The notes below the pieces were generated by a model that was given only the letters and a program-made list of their open reading frames with translations, searched no databases and was not told the DNA's origin. Made by a program: the position numbers and the translations under genes. This document shows, in pieces, positions 17,901-27,950 of a stretch of 64,000 nt of DNA. Origin of the DNA: Citrobacter sp. MGH106 (lineage in GTDB: Bacteria > Pseudomonadota > Gammaproteobacteria > Enterobacterales > Enterobacteriaceae); NCBI RefSeq assembly GCF_001037495.1, contig NZ_KQ089822.1, positions 868,001-932,000 of the forward strand. Reading direction: 5' to 3'. Position 1 is the first letter of the stretch. Every line of letters begins with the position of its first letter.

Positions 17901-19906
17901 TGACGTTGCCGATTGGTGATTTTAACGGTGAACTGCGGGTGATGGCCCAGGCCTGGACGGCGGATGATTTTGGCAGTAGCGAAAGTAAAGTGATTGTCGC
18001 CGCGCCGGTCATTGCCGAACTGAATATGCCGCGCTTTTTAGCCGGAGGCGATAGTTCGCGCCTGACGCTGGATGTGACTAACCTGACTGACAGGCCGCAG
18101 ACGCTGAATATCAAGCTTACCGCCAGTGGATTACTGGAGCTGATTGGTCAGGCCCCTGCGCCGGTGAATCTTGCCCCGGGAGTGCGTACTACGTTGTTTA
18201 TCCCGGTGCGGGCGCTGGAAGGGTTTGGCGATGGCGATATTCAGGCGGTTATCAGTGGTCTGGTGTTGCCAGGAGAAACGCTCCCGGCTCAGCATAAGCA
18301 GTGGAAGATTGGTGTTCGTCCGGCATTCCCGGCGCAGACCATCAATAATGGCGTGGCGCTGCAACCTGGTGAAACGTGGCAGATCCCGGGGGAGGAACTG
18401 ATCAATTTTTCCCCTGTAACCATGCAGGGGCAACTACTGTTCAGCGGTAAGCCGCCGCTAAATCTGGCACGCTACATCCGTGAACTAAAAGCCTATCCGT
18501 ACGGTTGCCTGGAGCAAACGGCAAGCGGATTATTCCCGTCTTTGTATACCAATGCCGCGCAACTGAAGGCGTTAGGGATTGCTGGCGATAGTGATGAGAA
18601 GCGTCGTGCAGCGGTTGAGATTGGTATTTCCCGGTTACTGCAAATGCAGCGTGACAACGGAGGTTTTGCTCTGTGGGACAAGAACGGTCCTGAAGAGTAC
18701 TGGCTGAGCGCGTATGTGATGGATTTCCTCGTTCGCGCTAACGAACAAGGCTACAGCGTTCCGGCAGAAGTGATTAACCGGGGTAACGAACGACTGCTGC
18801 GCTATTTGCAGGATCCGGGCATGATGTCGATTCGCTACACCGACGATACACCGGCAAGCAAATTTGCCGTGCAGGCATACGCCGCGCTGGTACTGGCTCG
18901 TCAGCAAAAAGCACCGCTTGGCGCACTGCGTGAGATTTGGGAGCGTCGTGCTCAGGCCGCTTCCGGTTTACCGTTGCTGCAACTGGGGATTGCGCTGAAA
19001 AACATGGGTGATGCGAATCGCAGTGAACAGGCGTTGACGCTGGCGCTGAATACTCCGCGTCGCGATGCACAACAGTGGATGGCGGATTACGGCAGTCAGC
19101 TTCGTGATAATGCACTGATGCTGGCATTGCTGGAAGAGAACAAGCTTAAACCTGATGTGCAGAACACGTTGTTGAATACGTTGTCGGAACAGGCTTTTGG
19201 TCAACGTTGGCTCTCAACTCAGGAAAATAACGCGCTGTTCCTGGCCGCGCGTACCCTACAGGATCTGCCGGGAACCTGGCAGGCGCAGACCTCGCTCTCT
19301 GAACAACCGTTGGCAGGTGAAAAATCGAAAACCCATAATCTGGATGCCGACCAGTTATCCACCCTGACGGTAACCAATACGGGGAATCTGCCGCTGTGGC
19401 TGCGCCTGGATGTGAGTGGTTATCCGCAAACTTCACCGCTGCCGGCAAGCAATGTGCTGAGTATTGAGCGTCAGGTGCTGGGTACGGATGGACAAAGTAA
19501 ATCACTCTCGACATTGCGTAGTGGGGAACTGGTGCTGGTATGGCTGACGGTGAAAGCTAACCAGAATGTACCGGATGCACTGGTGGTTGATTTACTGCCT
19601 GCCGGACTGGAGCTGGAAAACCAGAATCTGGCTAACGGCAGCGCGAGTCTGCAGGACAGCGCAAGCGAAGTGCAGAATCTGCTTAATCAGATGCAGCAGG
19701 CGGATATCCAGCACGTTGAATTCCGTGACGATCGCTTTGTCGCTGCAGTGGCTGTCAACGAAGGGCAACCGGTCACGTTGGTGTATCTGGCGCGAGCGGT
19801 AACGCCGGGAACGTATCAGGTTCCCGTCCCGCAGGTGGAATCGATGTATGTTCCGCAATGGCGAGCCACCGGTACGGCAGAGGGACCACTGATTGTCAGA
19901 CCGTAA
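14975..19906 (+). CDS. yfhM: Bacterial alpha-2-macroglobulin (ECAM)
   Basis: 1643 residues (E. coli 1653). A lipoprotein signal with lipobox LALVGC is followed by Asp at +2, which in enterobacteria favours retention in the inner membrane facing the periplasm. A chain of macroglobulin (MG) beta-sandwich domains follows, then the thioester motif GCLEQT with Cys at residue 1178 in the alpha-helical TED domain. It traps invading proteases: bait cleavage activates the thioester, which cross-links the attacker. Its stop codon directly abuts the ATG of pbpC, so the two are co-translated. They are thought to act together in defence and repair of the envelope (established association). Confidence 0.97.
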   Translation: MKYIRVAACMLMLALVGCDNNDKPPTDGKNDAPAPQTAPAKDKAQLQKLTQQSQGKALTLLDASEVQLDGAATLVLTFSIPLDPEQDFSRVVHVVDKKNGKVDGAWELAPNLKELRLRHLEPNRELVVTIERNLLALNKATFGIDYEKNITTRDVQPSVGFASRGSLLPGKVIEGLPVMALNVDSVDVNFFRVKPESLGAFISQWEYRNSLSNWESDNLLKMAELVYTGRFDLNPARNTREKLLLPLGDIKPLQQAGVYVAVMNQAGHYNYSNAATLFTLSDIGVSAHRYHNQLDVFTQSLENGASQQGIDVTLLNEKGQTLAQATTDAQGHVKLETDKEAALLLARKDGQTTLLDLKLPALDLAEFDIAGAPGYSKQFFMFGPRDLYRPGETVILNGLLRDSDGKTLPDQPIKLEVIKPDGQVLRTVVSQPENGLYRLSWPLDSSAPTGMWHIRANTGDNHARMWDFHVEDFMPERMALNLTASKMPIAPTDDVKFSVVGYYLYGAPANGNALQGQLFLRPLREAVPALPGFQFGNIAEENLSRSLDEVQLTLDENGRGEVVTNSQWQEAHSPLQVILQASLLESGGRPVTRRVEQSVWPADILPGIRPQFAAKSVYDYRTDTTVNQPIVDEDSNAAFDVVYADARGSKKAVSGLQVRLIRERRDYYWNWSEGEGWQSQFDQKDLVEGEQTLDLKADETGKVSFPVEWGAYRLEVKAPNDTVSSVRFWAGYSWQDNSDGSGAVRPDRVTLKLDKPNYRPGDTIKLHIAAPTAGKGYAMVESSEGPLWWQEIDVPADGLDLSIPVDKTWNRHDLYLSALVIRPGDKSRSATPKRAVGLLHLPLGDENRRLDLTLDNPAKMRPNQPLTVKVKASVKNGAVPKQVNVLVSAVDSGVLNITDYTTPDPWQAFFGQKRYGADIYDIYGQVIEGQGRLAALRFGGDGDELKRGGKPPVNHINIVAQQALPVILNDQGEGTVTLPIGDFNGELRVMAQAWTADDFGSSESKVIVAAPVIAELNMPRFLAGGDSSRLTLDVTNLTDRPQTLNIKLTASGLLELIGQAPAPVNLAPGVRTTLFIPVRALEGFGDGDIQAVISGLVLPGETLPAQHKQWKIGVRPAFPAQTINNGVALQPGETWQIPGEELINFSPVTMQGQLLFSGKPPLNLARYIRELKAYPYGCLEQTASGLFPSLYTNAAQLKALGIAGDSDEKRRAAVEIGISRLLQMQRDNGGFALWDKNGPEEYWLSAYVMDFLVRANEQGYSVPAEVINRGNERLLRYLQDPGMMSIRYTDDTPASKFAVQAYAALVLARQQKAPLGALREIWERRAQAASGLPLLQLGIALKNMGDANRSEQALTLALNTPRRDAQQWMADYGSQLRDNALMLALLEENKLKPDVQNTLLNTLSEQAFGQRWLSTQENNALFLAARTLQDLPGTWQAQTSLSEQPLAGEKSKTHNLDADQLSTLTVTNTGNLPLWLRLDVSGYPQTSPLPASNVLSIERQVLGTDGQSKSLSTLRSGELVLVWLTVKANQNVPDALVVDLLPAGLELENQNLANGSASLQDSASEVQNLLNQMQQADIQHVEFRDDRFVAAVAVNEGQPVTLVYLARAVTPGTYQVPVPQVESMYVPQWRATGTAEGPLIVRP

Positions 19907-22219
19907 ATGATGCGCTGGGTTGGTAAACGCGGCCGCTGGCTTTGGCTGGCAGCCGCACCGCTTTTGATGGCGGCAGTTGTCTGGGGTGCAGACAAAATCT
20001 GGCCACTGCCGCTCACTGAGGTCAACCCGGCACGCGTGGTGGTGGCGCATGACGGTACGCCGCTGTGGCGCTTTGCCGACGCTGAGGGTATCTGGCGTTA
20101 TCCGGTAACCATTGATGAAGTATCGCCCCGTTACCTTGAGGCGTTGATCAACTATGAAGATCGCTGGTTCTGGAAACATCCCGGCGTCAATCCGTTATCA
20201 GTGCTCCGCGCTGCCTGGCAAGATCTCTCGTCGGGGCGAGTGATTTCTGGTGGCAGCACGCTCACCATGCAGGTGGCCAGGCTGCTCGATCCTCATCCGC
20301 GCACCTTTGGCGGCAAGTTTCGCCAACTCTGGCGCGCACTCCAGCTTGAGTGGCATCTCTCCAAAAATGACATTCTGACACTGTATCTGAACCGTGCGCC
20401 GTTTGGCGGCACGCTTCAGGGGGTCGGCGCGGCAAGCTGGGCGTATCTTGGCAAATCACCTGCGCAACTGAGTTACTCCGACGCTGCTTTACTGGCTGTT
20501 CTGCCACAGGCACCAAGTCGTCTGCGCCCCGATCGTTGGCCGGATCGTGCCGAAGCCGCGCGCAATAAAGTGCTCGAGCGCATGGCGACGCAGGGTATCT
20601 GGTCAGCTAAGCAGGTGCAGGAATCCCGTGAAGAACCGGTCTGGCTGGCACCAAGACAGATGCCGCAATTAGCACCATTATTCTCGCGCATGATGTTGGG
20701 CAAAAGTCAGCGTGACAAAATTGTGACCACGCTGGATGCAGGACTGCAACGCCAACTGGAAGAACTGGCGCAAAACTGGAAAGGACGGCTTCCGGCGCGC
20801 AGTTCGCTGGCAATGATTGTCGTTGATCATACCGATATGAGCGTCCGTGGCTGGGTGGGGTCAGTGGATATGAATGACGACGCCCGCTTTGGTCATGTGG
20901 ATATGGTGAATGCGATTCGCTCGCCAGGCTCGGTGCTTAAACCCTTTGTCTATGGTCTGGCGTTGGATGAGGGACTGATTCATCCGGCTTCCCTGTTGCA
21001 GGACGTACCGCGACGTACAGGGGATTATCGTCCCGGTAATTTTGACAGCGGTTTTCATGGCCCAGTGAGCATGAGCGAGGCGTTGGTACGTTCGCTGAAT
21101 TTACCTGCTGTCCAGGTGCTTGAAGCCTATGGCCCGAAGCGATTTGCCGCTAAATTGCGTAACGTCGGTTTACCGTTGTACTTACCAACCGGAGCGGTGC
21201 CGAATCTTTCGTTGATCCTGGGAGGTGCAGGTGCAAGGCTTGATGACATGGCGGCGGCGTACAGCGCATTTGCCCGGCATGGCAAAGCGGGGACATTGCG
21301 CTTGCAACCAGACGACCCACTGCTGGAACGTCCGCTGATGTCACCGGGGGCGGCATGGATCATTCGTCGGATTATGGCGGATGAAGCCCAGCCGTTACCG
21401 GATAATGCCCTGAGCAGAGTTGTGCCGCTGGCATGGAAAACCGGTACCAGCTACGGCTATCGCGATGCGTGGGCGATTGGTGTTAACGCACGATATGTGA
21501 TGGGTATCTGGACTGGCAGACCGGATGGTACTCCGGTGGTCGGGCAATTCGGTTTTGCCAGTGCTGTGCCTTTGCTGAATCAGGTTAATAATCTGCTGCT
21601 GGCGCGCGGGGCGAATCAGCCTGAAGATCCACGTCCAGATTCTGTCAGCCGTGGTGTGGTGTGCTGGCCTGGGGGGCAATCGCTTCCAGCCGGTGATAGC
21701 AACTGTCGTCGTCGCTTAGCCACCTGGCTACTGGATGGCAGCCAACCGCCCACGCTGTTATTACCTGAGCAGGAAGGGGTCAGTGGTATCCGTTTTCCAG
21801 TCTGGTTAGATGAGGCGGGAAAACGAGTGGCTGCGGATTGCGAACAGGCGCATGAACAAACGTTAATCGTCTGGCCTTTACCACTGGAATCCTGGCTACC
21901 ACCTTCTGAACGCCGTACTGCACGGCTACCGCCAGTTTCATCAATTTGTCCTCCGCTGGGACAGGACGCTTTGTTACCGCTCCAGTTGACAGGTGTGCGT
22001 GATGGCGCGATTGTGAAGCGCTTACCCGGTTCACCGGAGGTCTCAGTACCGGTGTATATCAGCGGTGGAGCAGGTGAGCGCTGGTGGTTTCTTAACGGCG
22101 ATCGACTGGAGGAGCGAGGACGCTCTCTTACCTTGCGGTTGGCGGTTAAAGGGGAATATCAGTTGCTGGTCATGGATGATGCCGGGCAGGTTACGGCGGT
22201 GAGATTTTCTTTGCAATAG
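19907..22219 (+). CDS. pbpC: Penicillin-binding protein 1C
   Basis: 770 residues, as in E. coli. An N-terminal membrane anchor lies at about 11-28, then the GT51 glycosyltransferase domain with the catalytic glutamate in YEDRWFWKHPG (E84). The transpeptidase domain has SVLK (S342, K345) and KTGTSYG (K511), and a C-terminal BiPBP-type domain follows. It builds or repairs peptidoglycan in the periplasm. The transpeptidase of E. coli PBP1C is weakly active, so the glycosyltransferase is the clearer function. It starts at the base after the yfhM stop. Confidence 0.97.
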   Translation: MMRWVGKRGRWLWLAAAPLLMAAVVWGADKIWPLPLTEVNPARVVVAHDGTPLWRFADAEGIWRYPVTIDEVSPRYLEALINYEDRWFWKHPGVNPLSVLRAAWQDLSSGRVISGGSTLTMQVARLLDPHPRTFGGKFRQLWRALQLEWHLSKNDILTLYLNRAPFGGTLQGVGAASWAYLGKSPAQLSYSDAALLAVLPQAPSRLRPDRWPDRAEAARNKVLERMATQGIWSAKQVQESREEPVWLAPRQMPQLAPLFSRMMLGKSQRDKIVTTLDAGLQRQLEELAQNWKGRLPARSSLAMIVVDHTDMSVRGWVGSVDMNDDARFGHVDMVNAIRSPGSVLKPFVYGLALDEGLIHPASLLQDVPRRTGDYRPGNFDSGFHGPVSMSEALVRSLNLPAVQVLEAYGPKRFAAKLRNVGLPLYLPTGAVPNLSLILGGAGARLDDMAAAYSAFARHGKAGTLRLQPDDPLLERPLMSPGAAWIIRRIMADEAQPLPDNALSRVVPLAWKTGTSYGYRDAWAIGVNARYVMGIWTGRPDGTPVVGQFGFASAVPLLNQVNNLLLARGANQPEDPRPDSVSRGVVCWPGGQSLPAGDSNCRRRLATWLLDGSQPPTLLLPEQEGVSGIRFPVWLDEAGKRVAADCEQAHEQTLIVWPLPLESWLPPSERRTARLPPVSSICPPLGQDALLPLQLTGVRDGAIVKRLPGSPEVSVPVYISGGAGERWWFLNGDRLEERGRSLTLRLAVKGEYQLLVMDDAGQVTAVRFSLQ

Positions 22220-22305
22220 ACTCGTTTGATAGCGGTTGTTGCTAAAATTCATCTTATTTTAAAGAAATGTTACCTTCGTCAATAGTCAACTGCCGGGATG
22301 CTCTT

Positions 22306-22311
22306 TATAAT
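22306..22311 (+). promoter_or_regulatory. Putative ndk promoter -10
   Basis: TATAAT lies 47 bp before the ndk start; the -35 region is poor (TAGTCA at 17 bp). Confidence 0.45.
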
Positions 22312-22357
22312 CCGCGCCAGGTAAACCACAACAAAACATCTTTTTTCAGAGGTAATC

Positions 22358-22789
22358 ATGGCTATTGAACGTACTTTTTCCATCATCAAACCAAATGCGG
22401 TGGCAAAAAACGTTATTGGGAACATCTTTGCGCGCTTTGAAGCTGCAGGGTTCAAAATTGTCGGTACTAAAATGCTGCACCTGACCGTTGAGCAGGCTCG
22501 TGGTTTCTATGCCGAGCACGACGGTAAGCCGTTCTTTGACGGTCTGGTTGAATTCATGACCTCTGGTCCAATTGTTGTTTCCGTGCTGGAAAGCGAGAAT
22601 GCCGTCCAGCGTCATCGTGATCTGCTGGGCGCTACCAATCCGGCGAATGCGCTGGCGGGTACCCTGCGTGCGGACTACGCTGACAGTTTCACCGAGAACG
22701 GCACTCACGGTTCCGACTCGGTAGAATCTGCCGCGCGCGAAATTGCCTATTTCTTCGGTGAAGGCGAAGTGTGCGCTCGTACTCGTTAA
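22358..22789 (+). CDS. ndk: Nucleoside diphosphate kinase
   Basis: 143 residues. The phosphohistidine H117 lies in the signature [12 protein letters not shown], and the start [15 protein letters not shown] is typical. It moves the gamma-phosphate of ATP to other NDPs and dNDPs through the phosphohistidine, balancing nucleotide pools. It is monocistronic, with a strong GAGGTAATC ribosome-binding site, and is followed by a terminator. Confidence 0.98.
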   Translation: MAIERTFSIIKPNAVAKNVIGNIFARFEAAGFKIVGTKMLHLTVEQARGFYAEHDGKPFFDGLVEFMTSGPIVVSVLESENAVQRHRDLLGATNPANALAGTLRADYADSFTENGTHGSDSVESAAREIAYFFGEGEVCARTR

Positions 22790-22869
22790 TTTAACGGGTT
22801 CGTTTACATATTATTTTCGCTAATGCTTCGTGCAAACGTGGCATCCCTGCGCCAGACTTTGTACAATGC

Positions 22870-22910
22870 AACGCCCCGGAAGAGCAGACCGCTTGCCGGG
22901 GCGTTTCTTT
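22870..22910 (+). terminator. Intrinsic terminator after ndk
   Basis: The stem AACGCCCCGG / CCGGGGCGTT is followed by TCTTTTT. Confidence 0.88.
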
Positions 22911-22958
22911 TTAACCCTCCACGGGCCATAACGTGTAACAACGAGGCCGGAAAATATT

Positions 22959-24125
22959 ATGTCTGAATTAGTTAACACCTCTGAAGTCGCCATTGCTGCG
23001 GTTCCAAATAAAAATGGAAAAATTAACCTGCTGGATCTGAATCGTCAGCAGATGCGCGAATTCTTCAAAGAGATGGGCGAAAAGCCGTTTCGTGCCGATC
23101 AGGTCATGAAATGGATGTACCACTATTGCAGCGACAACTTTGATGACATGACTGACATCAATAAAGTGCTGCGTAACAAGCTGAAAGAAGTGGCTGAAAT
23201 TCGTGCGCCTGAAGTTGTTGAAGAACAACGTTCGTCTGATGGCACCATCAAATGGGCCATCGCGGTTGGCGATCAGCGCGTTGAAACGGTCTACATCCCG
23301 GAAGATGACCGCGCTACCCTGTGTGTTTCTTCACAAGTTGGTTGTGCGTTAGAGTGCAAATTCTGCTCTACGGCTCAGCAGGGCTTTAACCGCAACCTGC
23401 GAGTATCGGAAATCATTGGTCAGGTCTGGCGCGCGGCGAAGATCGTCGGGGCGGTGAAAGCGACGGGCGTGCGCCCGATTACCAACGTAGTGATGATGGG
23501 CATGGGTGAACCGCTGCTCAATCTGACTAACGTGGTACCGGCAATGGAAATCATGCTTGATGACTTCGGTTTTGGCCTGTCAAAACGCCGCGTGACGCTG
23601 TCTACTTCAGGCGTTGTACCTGCGCTGGATAAGCTGGGTGATATGATTGACGTTGCGCTGGCGATCTCTTTGCATGCGCCGAACGATGAAATTCGTGACG
23701 AGATTGTGCCGATCAACAAAAAATACAATATTGAAACGTTCCTGGGGGCTGTGCGTCGTTATCTGGAGAAATCCAATGCGAACCAGGGGCGCGTTACGAT
23801 TGAGTATGTGATGTTGGATCACATCAACGATGGTACCGAACATGCCCATCAGCTTGCCGAATTGCTGAAAGATACGCCGTGTAAGATCAACCTGATCCCA
23901 TGGAACCCGTTCCCTGGCGCGCCGTATGGCCGTAGCTCCAATAGCCGTATCGATCGTTTCTCCAAAGTGTTGATGAGCTATGGTTTCACGACCATTGTGC
24001 GTAAAACACGTGGTGACGACATTGATGCAGCCTGTGGTCAGCTGGCGGGTGATGTTATTGATCGCACCAAGCGTACTCTGCGTAAGCGTATGCAGGGTGA
24101 GTCTATCGATATCAAGACCGTTTGA
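22959..24125 (+). CDS. rlmN: Dual rRNA/tRNA adenine-C2 methyltransferase RlmN
   Basis: 388 residues (E. coli 384; the extra four are in the variable N-terminal tail). A radical-SAM enzyme with CxxxCxxC at C129, C133 and C136 in [10 protein letters not shown]122 is one of the two extra cysteines used for methyl transfer, the other being C359 in [10 protein letters not shown]. It methylates C2 of A2503 in 23S rRNA and A37 of some tRNAs. It needs a [4Fe-4S] cluster, so it depends on the isc operon. It is followed by rodZ, ispG and hisS on the same strand. Confidence 0.97.
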   Translation: MSELVNTSEVAIAAVPNKNGKINLLDLNRQQMREFFKEMGEKPFRADQVMKWMYHYCSDNFDDMTDINKVLRNKLKEVAEIRAPEVVEEQRSSDGTIKWAIAVGDQRVETVYIPEDDRATLCVSSQVGCALECKFCSTAQQGFNRNLRVSEIIGQVWRAAKIVGAVKATGVRPITNVVMMGMGEPLLNLTNVVPAMEIMLDDFGFGLSKRRVTLSTSGVVPALDKLGDMIDVALAISLHAPNDEIRDEIVPINKKYNIETFLGAVRRYLEKSNANQGRVTIEYVMLDHINDGTEHAHQLAELLKDTPCKINLIPWNPFPGAPYGRSSNSRIDRFSKVLMSYGFTTIVRKTRGDDIDAACGQLAGDVIDRTKRTLRKRMQGESIDIKTV

Positions 24126-24132
24126 TGTTGAG

Positions 24133-24165
24133 CGCACTACGGTATAATTAATGTGCCGTAGTGCG
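24133..24165 (+). terminator. Hairpin in rlmN-rodZ spacer
   Basis: A perfect 10-bp inverted repeat, CGCACTACGG / CCGTAGTGCG, starts 8 bp after the rlmN stop. There is no clear U-tract (ATATAAG follows), so it may be a 3'-end stabiliser or a weak terminator. The rest of the 283-bp spacer shows no gene and probably holds the rodZ promoter. Confidence 0.55.
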
Positions 24166-24408
24166 ATATAAGTACATGAGGTTCTTTGTTGTCGCTGCCT
24201 CGACAATAATAACGGTGCGTTTTTGTCGACTTTAAGGCAGTATGTAGCGGCGCAACAAGAGTTTAGCCCTCAGGTTTACGCTGTTTTGTCATTGATAGTC
24301 AGACCGTTTTATACTGTCAGACTAAGGTTAACTGACCAGATGTTTCGCGGTGTGGGTGAGCATTGTGACTCACCGGCATCAGAACCCCAATTTACGCAGC
24401 TGTAGCGA

Positions 24409-25407
24409 ATGAATACTGAAGCCACGCACGACAAAAATGAAGCACTAACCACCGGCGTTCGTCTGCGCAATGCCCGTGAACAACTCGGATTCAGCCAGCA
24501 GGCAGTCGCGGAGCGACTTTGCCTGAAGGTTTCCACGGTACGTGATATTGAAGAAGATAAGGCGCCAGCCGATCTTGCTTCAACATTCCTGCGTGGATAT
24601 ATCCGTTCCTATGCGCGTCTGGTGCATATTCCTGAAGAAGAACTGTTGCCAGGGCTGGAAAAACAGGCTCCGATTCGCCCAGCCAAAGTTGCCCCGATGC
24701 AAAGCTTTTCGCTGGGTAAACGTCGTAAAAAACGTGACGGCTGGTTAATGACCTTTACCTGGCTGGTGCTGTTCGTCGTTGTAGGACTGACAGGTGCCTG
24801 GTGGTGGCAGAACCATAAAGCGCAGCAGGAAGAGATCACCACGATGGCCGATCAGTCTTCTGCTGAGTTGAATGCCGGTAAAGATAATGCACAAAGCGTG
24901 CCGCTGGATACCAGCGCAGCAGCAAGCCAGGATAATACCCCGGTTCAGGAAGAGAGTGCAGTAGCCGGTTCAGCGCAAACGCCTGATGCTGCTACGACAC
25001 CAGCACCTGCTACAGATGCTTCGCAAAATGCTGTTGTGGCACCTTCTCAGGCGAATGTTGATACTGCGACCACAGCCCCTGCTGCGCCAGATACAGCTGC
25101 GCCGTTGCCTACTGATCAGGCGGGTGTCACAACACCTGCTGCTGATGCTAATGCCCTGGTAATGAACTTTACCGCCGACTGCTGGCTGGAAGTTACGGAC
25201 GCGACCGGTAAAAAACTGTTTAGCGGCATGCAGCGTAAAGATGGCAATTTAAATCTTACTGGCCAGGCACCGTACAAACTGAAAATTGGTGCTCCGGCAG
25301 CAGTGCAGATTCAGTATCAGGGTAAACCTGTCGACCTGAGTCGTTTTATCAGAACTAACCAGGTTGCGCGTCTGACCGTTAATGCCGAACAATCACCGGC
25401 TCAGTAA
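24409..25407 (+). CDS. rodZ: Cell-shape protein RodZ
   Basis: 332 residues (E. coli 337). A cytoplasmic helix-turn-helix domain (about 15-85), which binds MreB rather than DNA, is followed by a basic patch GKRRKKRDG. One membrane helix spans about 111-133. A long Ala/Thr/Pro/Gln-rich periplasmic linker (about 135-245) and a C-terminal beta domain complete it. It tethers MreB filaments to the elongation machinery. It is followed 26 bp later by ispG. Confidence 0.97.
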   Translation: MNTEATHDKNEALTTGVRLRNAREQLGFSQQAVAERLCLKVSTVRDIEEDKAPADLASTFLRGYIRSYARLVHIPEEELLPGLEKQAPIRPAKVAPMQSFSLGKRRKKRDGWLMTFTWLVLFVVVGLTGAWWWQNHKAQQEEITTMADQSSAELNAGKDNAQSVPLDTSAAASQDNTPVQEESAVAGSAQTPDAATTPAPATDASQNAVVAPSQANVDTATTAPAAPDTAAPLPTDQAGVTTPAADANALVMNFTADCWLEVTDATGKKLFSGMQRKDGNLNLTGQAPYKLKIGAPAAVQIQYQGKPVDLSRFIRTNQVARLTVNAEQSPAQ

Positions 25408-25433
25408 CAGACGGCAATGCGGGAGATTTTTTA

Positions 25434-26552
25434 ATGCATAACCAGGCTCCAATTCAACGTAGAAAATCGACACGCATTTACGTTGGGAATGTGCCGATTG
25501 GCGATGGCGCACCCATCGCCGTACAGTCTATGACGAACACACGCACCACTGATGTGGCGGCGACGGTCAATCAAATCAAAGCGCTGGAACGCGTAGGCGC
25601 TGACATTGTTCGTGTCTCAGTACCGACAATGGATGCCGCCGAAGCGTTCAAGCTCATCAAACAGCAGGTATCTGTCCCGCTGGTTGCCGATATTCACTTC
25701 GACTATCGCATTGCGCTGAAGGTGGCGGAATACGGCGTCGATTGCTTGCGTATCAACCCTGGCAATATTGGTAACGAAGAGCGTATCCGCATGGTGGTGG
25801 ATTGCGCTCGTGATAAAAATATTCCTATCCGTATTGGCGTAAATGCCGGATCGCTGGAAAAAGATCTACAGGAAAAATACGGCGAACCTACGCCGCAGGC
25901 GTTGCTGGAATCAGCTATGCGTCATGTGGATCATCTCGATCGTCTGAACTTCGACCAGTTCAAGGTCAGCGTTAAAGCTTCGGACGTTTTCCTCGCGGTA
26001 GAATCCTATCGTCTGCTGGCGAAACAGATCGATCAGCCGTTGCATCTTGGGATCACCGAAGCCGGTGGCGCGCGCAGTGGTTCGGTTAAATCTGCGATCG
26101 GACTTGGATTGTTGTTGTCCGAAGGGATCGGCGACACGCTGCGAGTCTCTCTGGCAGCCGATCCGGTCGAAGAGATCAAAGTGGGATTCGATATTCTGAA
26201 ATCGCTGCGCATCCGCGCGCGCGGGATCAACTTTATCGCCTGTCCAACCTGTTCCCGTCAGGAATTTGACGTCATTGGTACGGTTAACGCGCTGGAGCAA
26301 CGTCTGGAAGATATCATCACACCAATGGATGTTTCGATTATCGGTTGTGTGGTAAATGGACCTGGTGAAGCACTGGTTTCGACGCTGGGCGTAACTGGCG
26401 GCAACAAGAAAAGCGGCCTGTATGAAGACGGCGTGCGTAAGGATCGTATCGATAACGACGATATGATTACGCAGCTTGAAGCCCGCATTCGTGCCAAAGC
26501 CAGCATCCTGGATGAAACGCGTCGAATTGATGTGCAGCAGGTTGAAAAATAA
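25434..26552 (+). CDS. ispG: 4-hydroxy-3-methylbut-2-enyl diphosphate synthase IspG
   Basis: 372 residues, as in E. coli. TIM barrel start ([20 protein letters not shown]) and the [4Fe-4S] ligands in the C-terminal part: two cysteines in CPTCSR and one in [11 protein letters not shown] with the Glu ligand. It reduces MEcPP to HMBPP in the MEP isoprenoid pathway, with electrons from flavodoxin. It needs clusters made by the isc system. Confidence 0.98.
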   Translation: MHNQAPIQRRKSTRIYVGNVPIGDGAPIAVQSMTNTRTTDVAATVNQIKALERVGADIVRVSVPTMDAAEAFKLIKQQVSVPLVADIHFDYRIALKVAEYGVDCLRINPGNIGNEERIRMVVDCARDKNIPIRIGVNAGSLEKDLQEKYGEPTPQALLESAMRHVDHLDRLNFDQFKVSVKASDVFLAVESYRLLAKQIDQPLHLGITEAGGARSGSVKSAIGLGLLLSEGIGDTLRVSLAADPVEEIKVGFDILKSLRIRARGINFIACPTCSRQEFDVIGTVNALEQRLEDIITPMDVSIIGCVVNGPGEALVSTLGVTGGNKKSGLYEDGVRKDRIDNDDMITQLEARIRAKASILDETRRIDVQQVEK

Positions 26553-26662
26553 TAACGTGATGGGAAGCGGCGTGCTTCCCGTGTATGATTGAACCCGCAT
26601 GGCGCCCGTAGTATTCGGGTTAGCGTTGAGGGTTCATTTTTATATTCATAAAGAGAATAAAC

Positions 26663-27937
26663 GTGGCAAAAAACATTCAAGCCATTCGCGGCATGAACGA
26701 TTATCTGCCTGGCGAAACCGCCATCTGGCAGCGCATTGAAGGCACACTCAAAAACGTGCTCGGTAGCTACGGTTACAGTGAAATCCGCTTGCCGATTGTA
26801 GAGCAGACCCCGTTATTCAAACGTGCGATCGGTGAAGTTACCGACGTGGTTGAAAAAGAGATGTATACCTTTGAGGACCGTAATGGCGACAGCCTGACTC
26901 TGCGTCCTGAAGGAACCGCGGGCTGCGTACGCGCCGGCATCGAACATGGTCTCCTGTACAATCAGGAACAGCGTCTGTGGTACATCGGGCCGATGTTCCG
27001 TCACGAACGTCCGCAAAAAGGACGCTATCGCCAATTCCATCAGTTGGGTGTCGAAGTGTTTGGCCTGCAAGGTCCGGACATCGATGCAGAGCTGATTATG
27101 CTGACAGCTCGCTGGTGGCGCGCGCTGGGTATATCCGAGCATGTTAGCCTGGAGCTGAACTCTATCGGTTCACTCGAAGCGCGTGCAAATTACCGCGATG
27201 CACTGGTGGCCTACCTGGAGCAGCATAAAGAAAAGCTGGACGAAGACTGTAAGCGTCGCATGTATACCAATCCGCTGCGCGTGCTGGACTCTAAAAACCC
27301 TGAAGTACAGGCCCTGCTTAATGATGCTCCTGCACTGGGTGACTACCTGGATGACGACTCTCGCGAGCATTTCGCGGGTCTGTGCAAGCTGCTTGAATCT
27401 GCTGGAATTGCCTACACCGTTAACCAGCGCCTGGTTCGTGGCCTCGACTACTACAACCGCACCGTGTTTGAATGGGTAACCAGCAGCCTGGGTTCGCAGG
27501 GTACCGTGTGTGCGGGTGGACGTTACGATGGCCTGGTAGAGCAACTTGGCGGTCGTGCGACTCCGGCAGTGGGTTTTGCCATGGGTCTGGAACGACTTGT
27601 TTTGTTAGTTCAGGCAGTTAATCCGGAATTTATTGCTTCCCCTGTTGTCGATATATACCTGGTCGCTTCGGGCGTGGATACACAGTCGGCGGCAATGACG
27701 CTGGCTGAACGTCTGCGTGATGAAGTTCCCGGTGTGAAACTGATGACCAACCACGGTGGCGGCAACTTTAAGAAACAGTTTGCCCGCGCCGATAAGTGGG
27801 GCGCCCGCGTTGCACTGGTACTGGGTGAGTCCGAGGTGGCTGACGGTACTGTTGTAGTGAAGGATTTGCGCTCTGGTGAGCAAACGGCAGTAGCGCAGGA
27901 TAGCGTTGCCACGCATTTGCGCACTTTACTGGGCTAA
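26663..27937 (+). CDS. hisS: Histidyl-tRNA synthetase
   Basis: 424 residues from a GTG start at 26663 (E. coli also begins there). A class II synthetase: motif 2 is [15 protein letters not shown], and the histidine motifs are [15 protein letters not shown] and [10 protein letters not shown]-terminal anticodon-binding domain follows. It charges tRNA-His, recognising G-1. It is followed 13 bp later by yfgM. Confidence 0.98.
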   Translation: MAKNIQAIRGMNDYLPGETAIWQRIEGTLKNVLGSYGYSEIRLPIVEQTPLFKRAIGEVTDVVEKEMYTFEDRNGDSLTLRPEGTAGCVRAGIEHGLLYNQEQRLWYIGPMFRHERPQKGRYRQFHQLGVEVFGLQGPDIDAELIMLTARWWRALGISEHVSLELNSIGSLEARANYRDALVAYLEQHKEKLDEDCKRRMYTNPLRVLDSKNPEVQALLNDAPALGDYLDDDSREHFAGLCKLLESAGIAYTVNQRLVRGLDYYNRTVFEWVTSSLGSQGTVCAGGRYDGLVEQLGGRATPAVGFAMGLERLVLLVQAVNPEFIASPVVDIYLVASGVDTQSAAMTLAERLRDEVPGVKLMTNHGGGNFKKQFARADKWGARVALVLGESEVADGTVVVKDLRSGEQTAVAQDSVATHLRTLLG

Positions 27938-27950
27938 GGAGAAGGACAGC

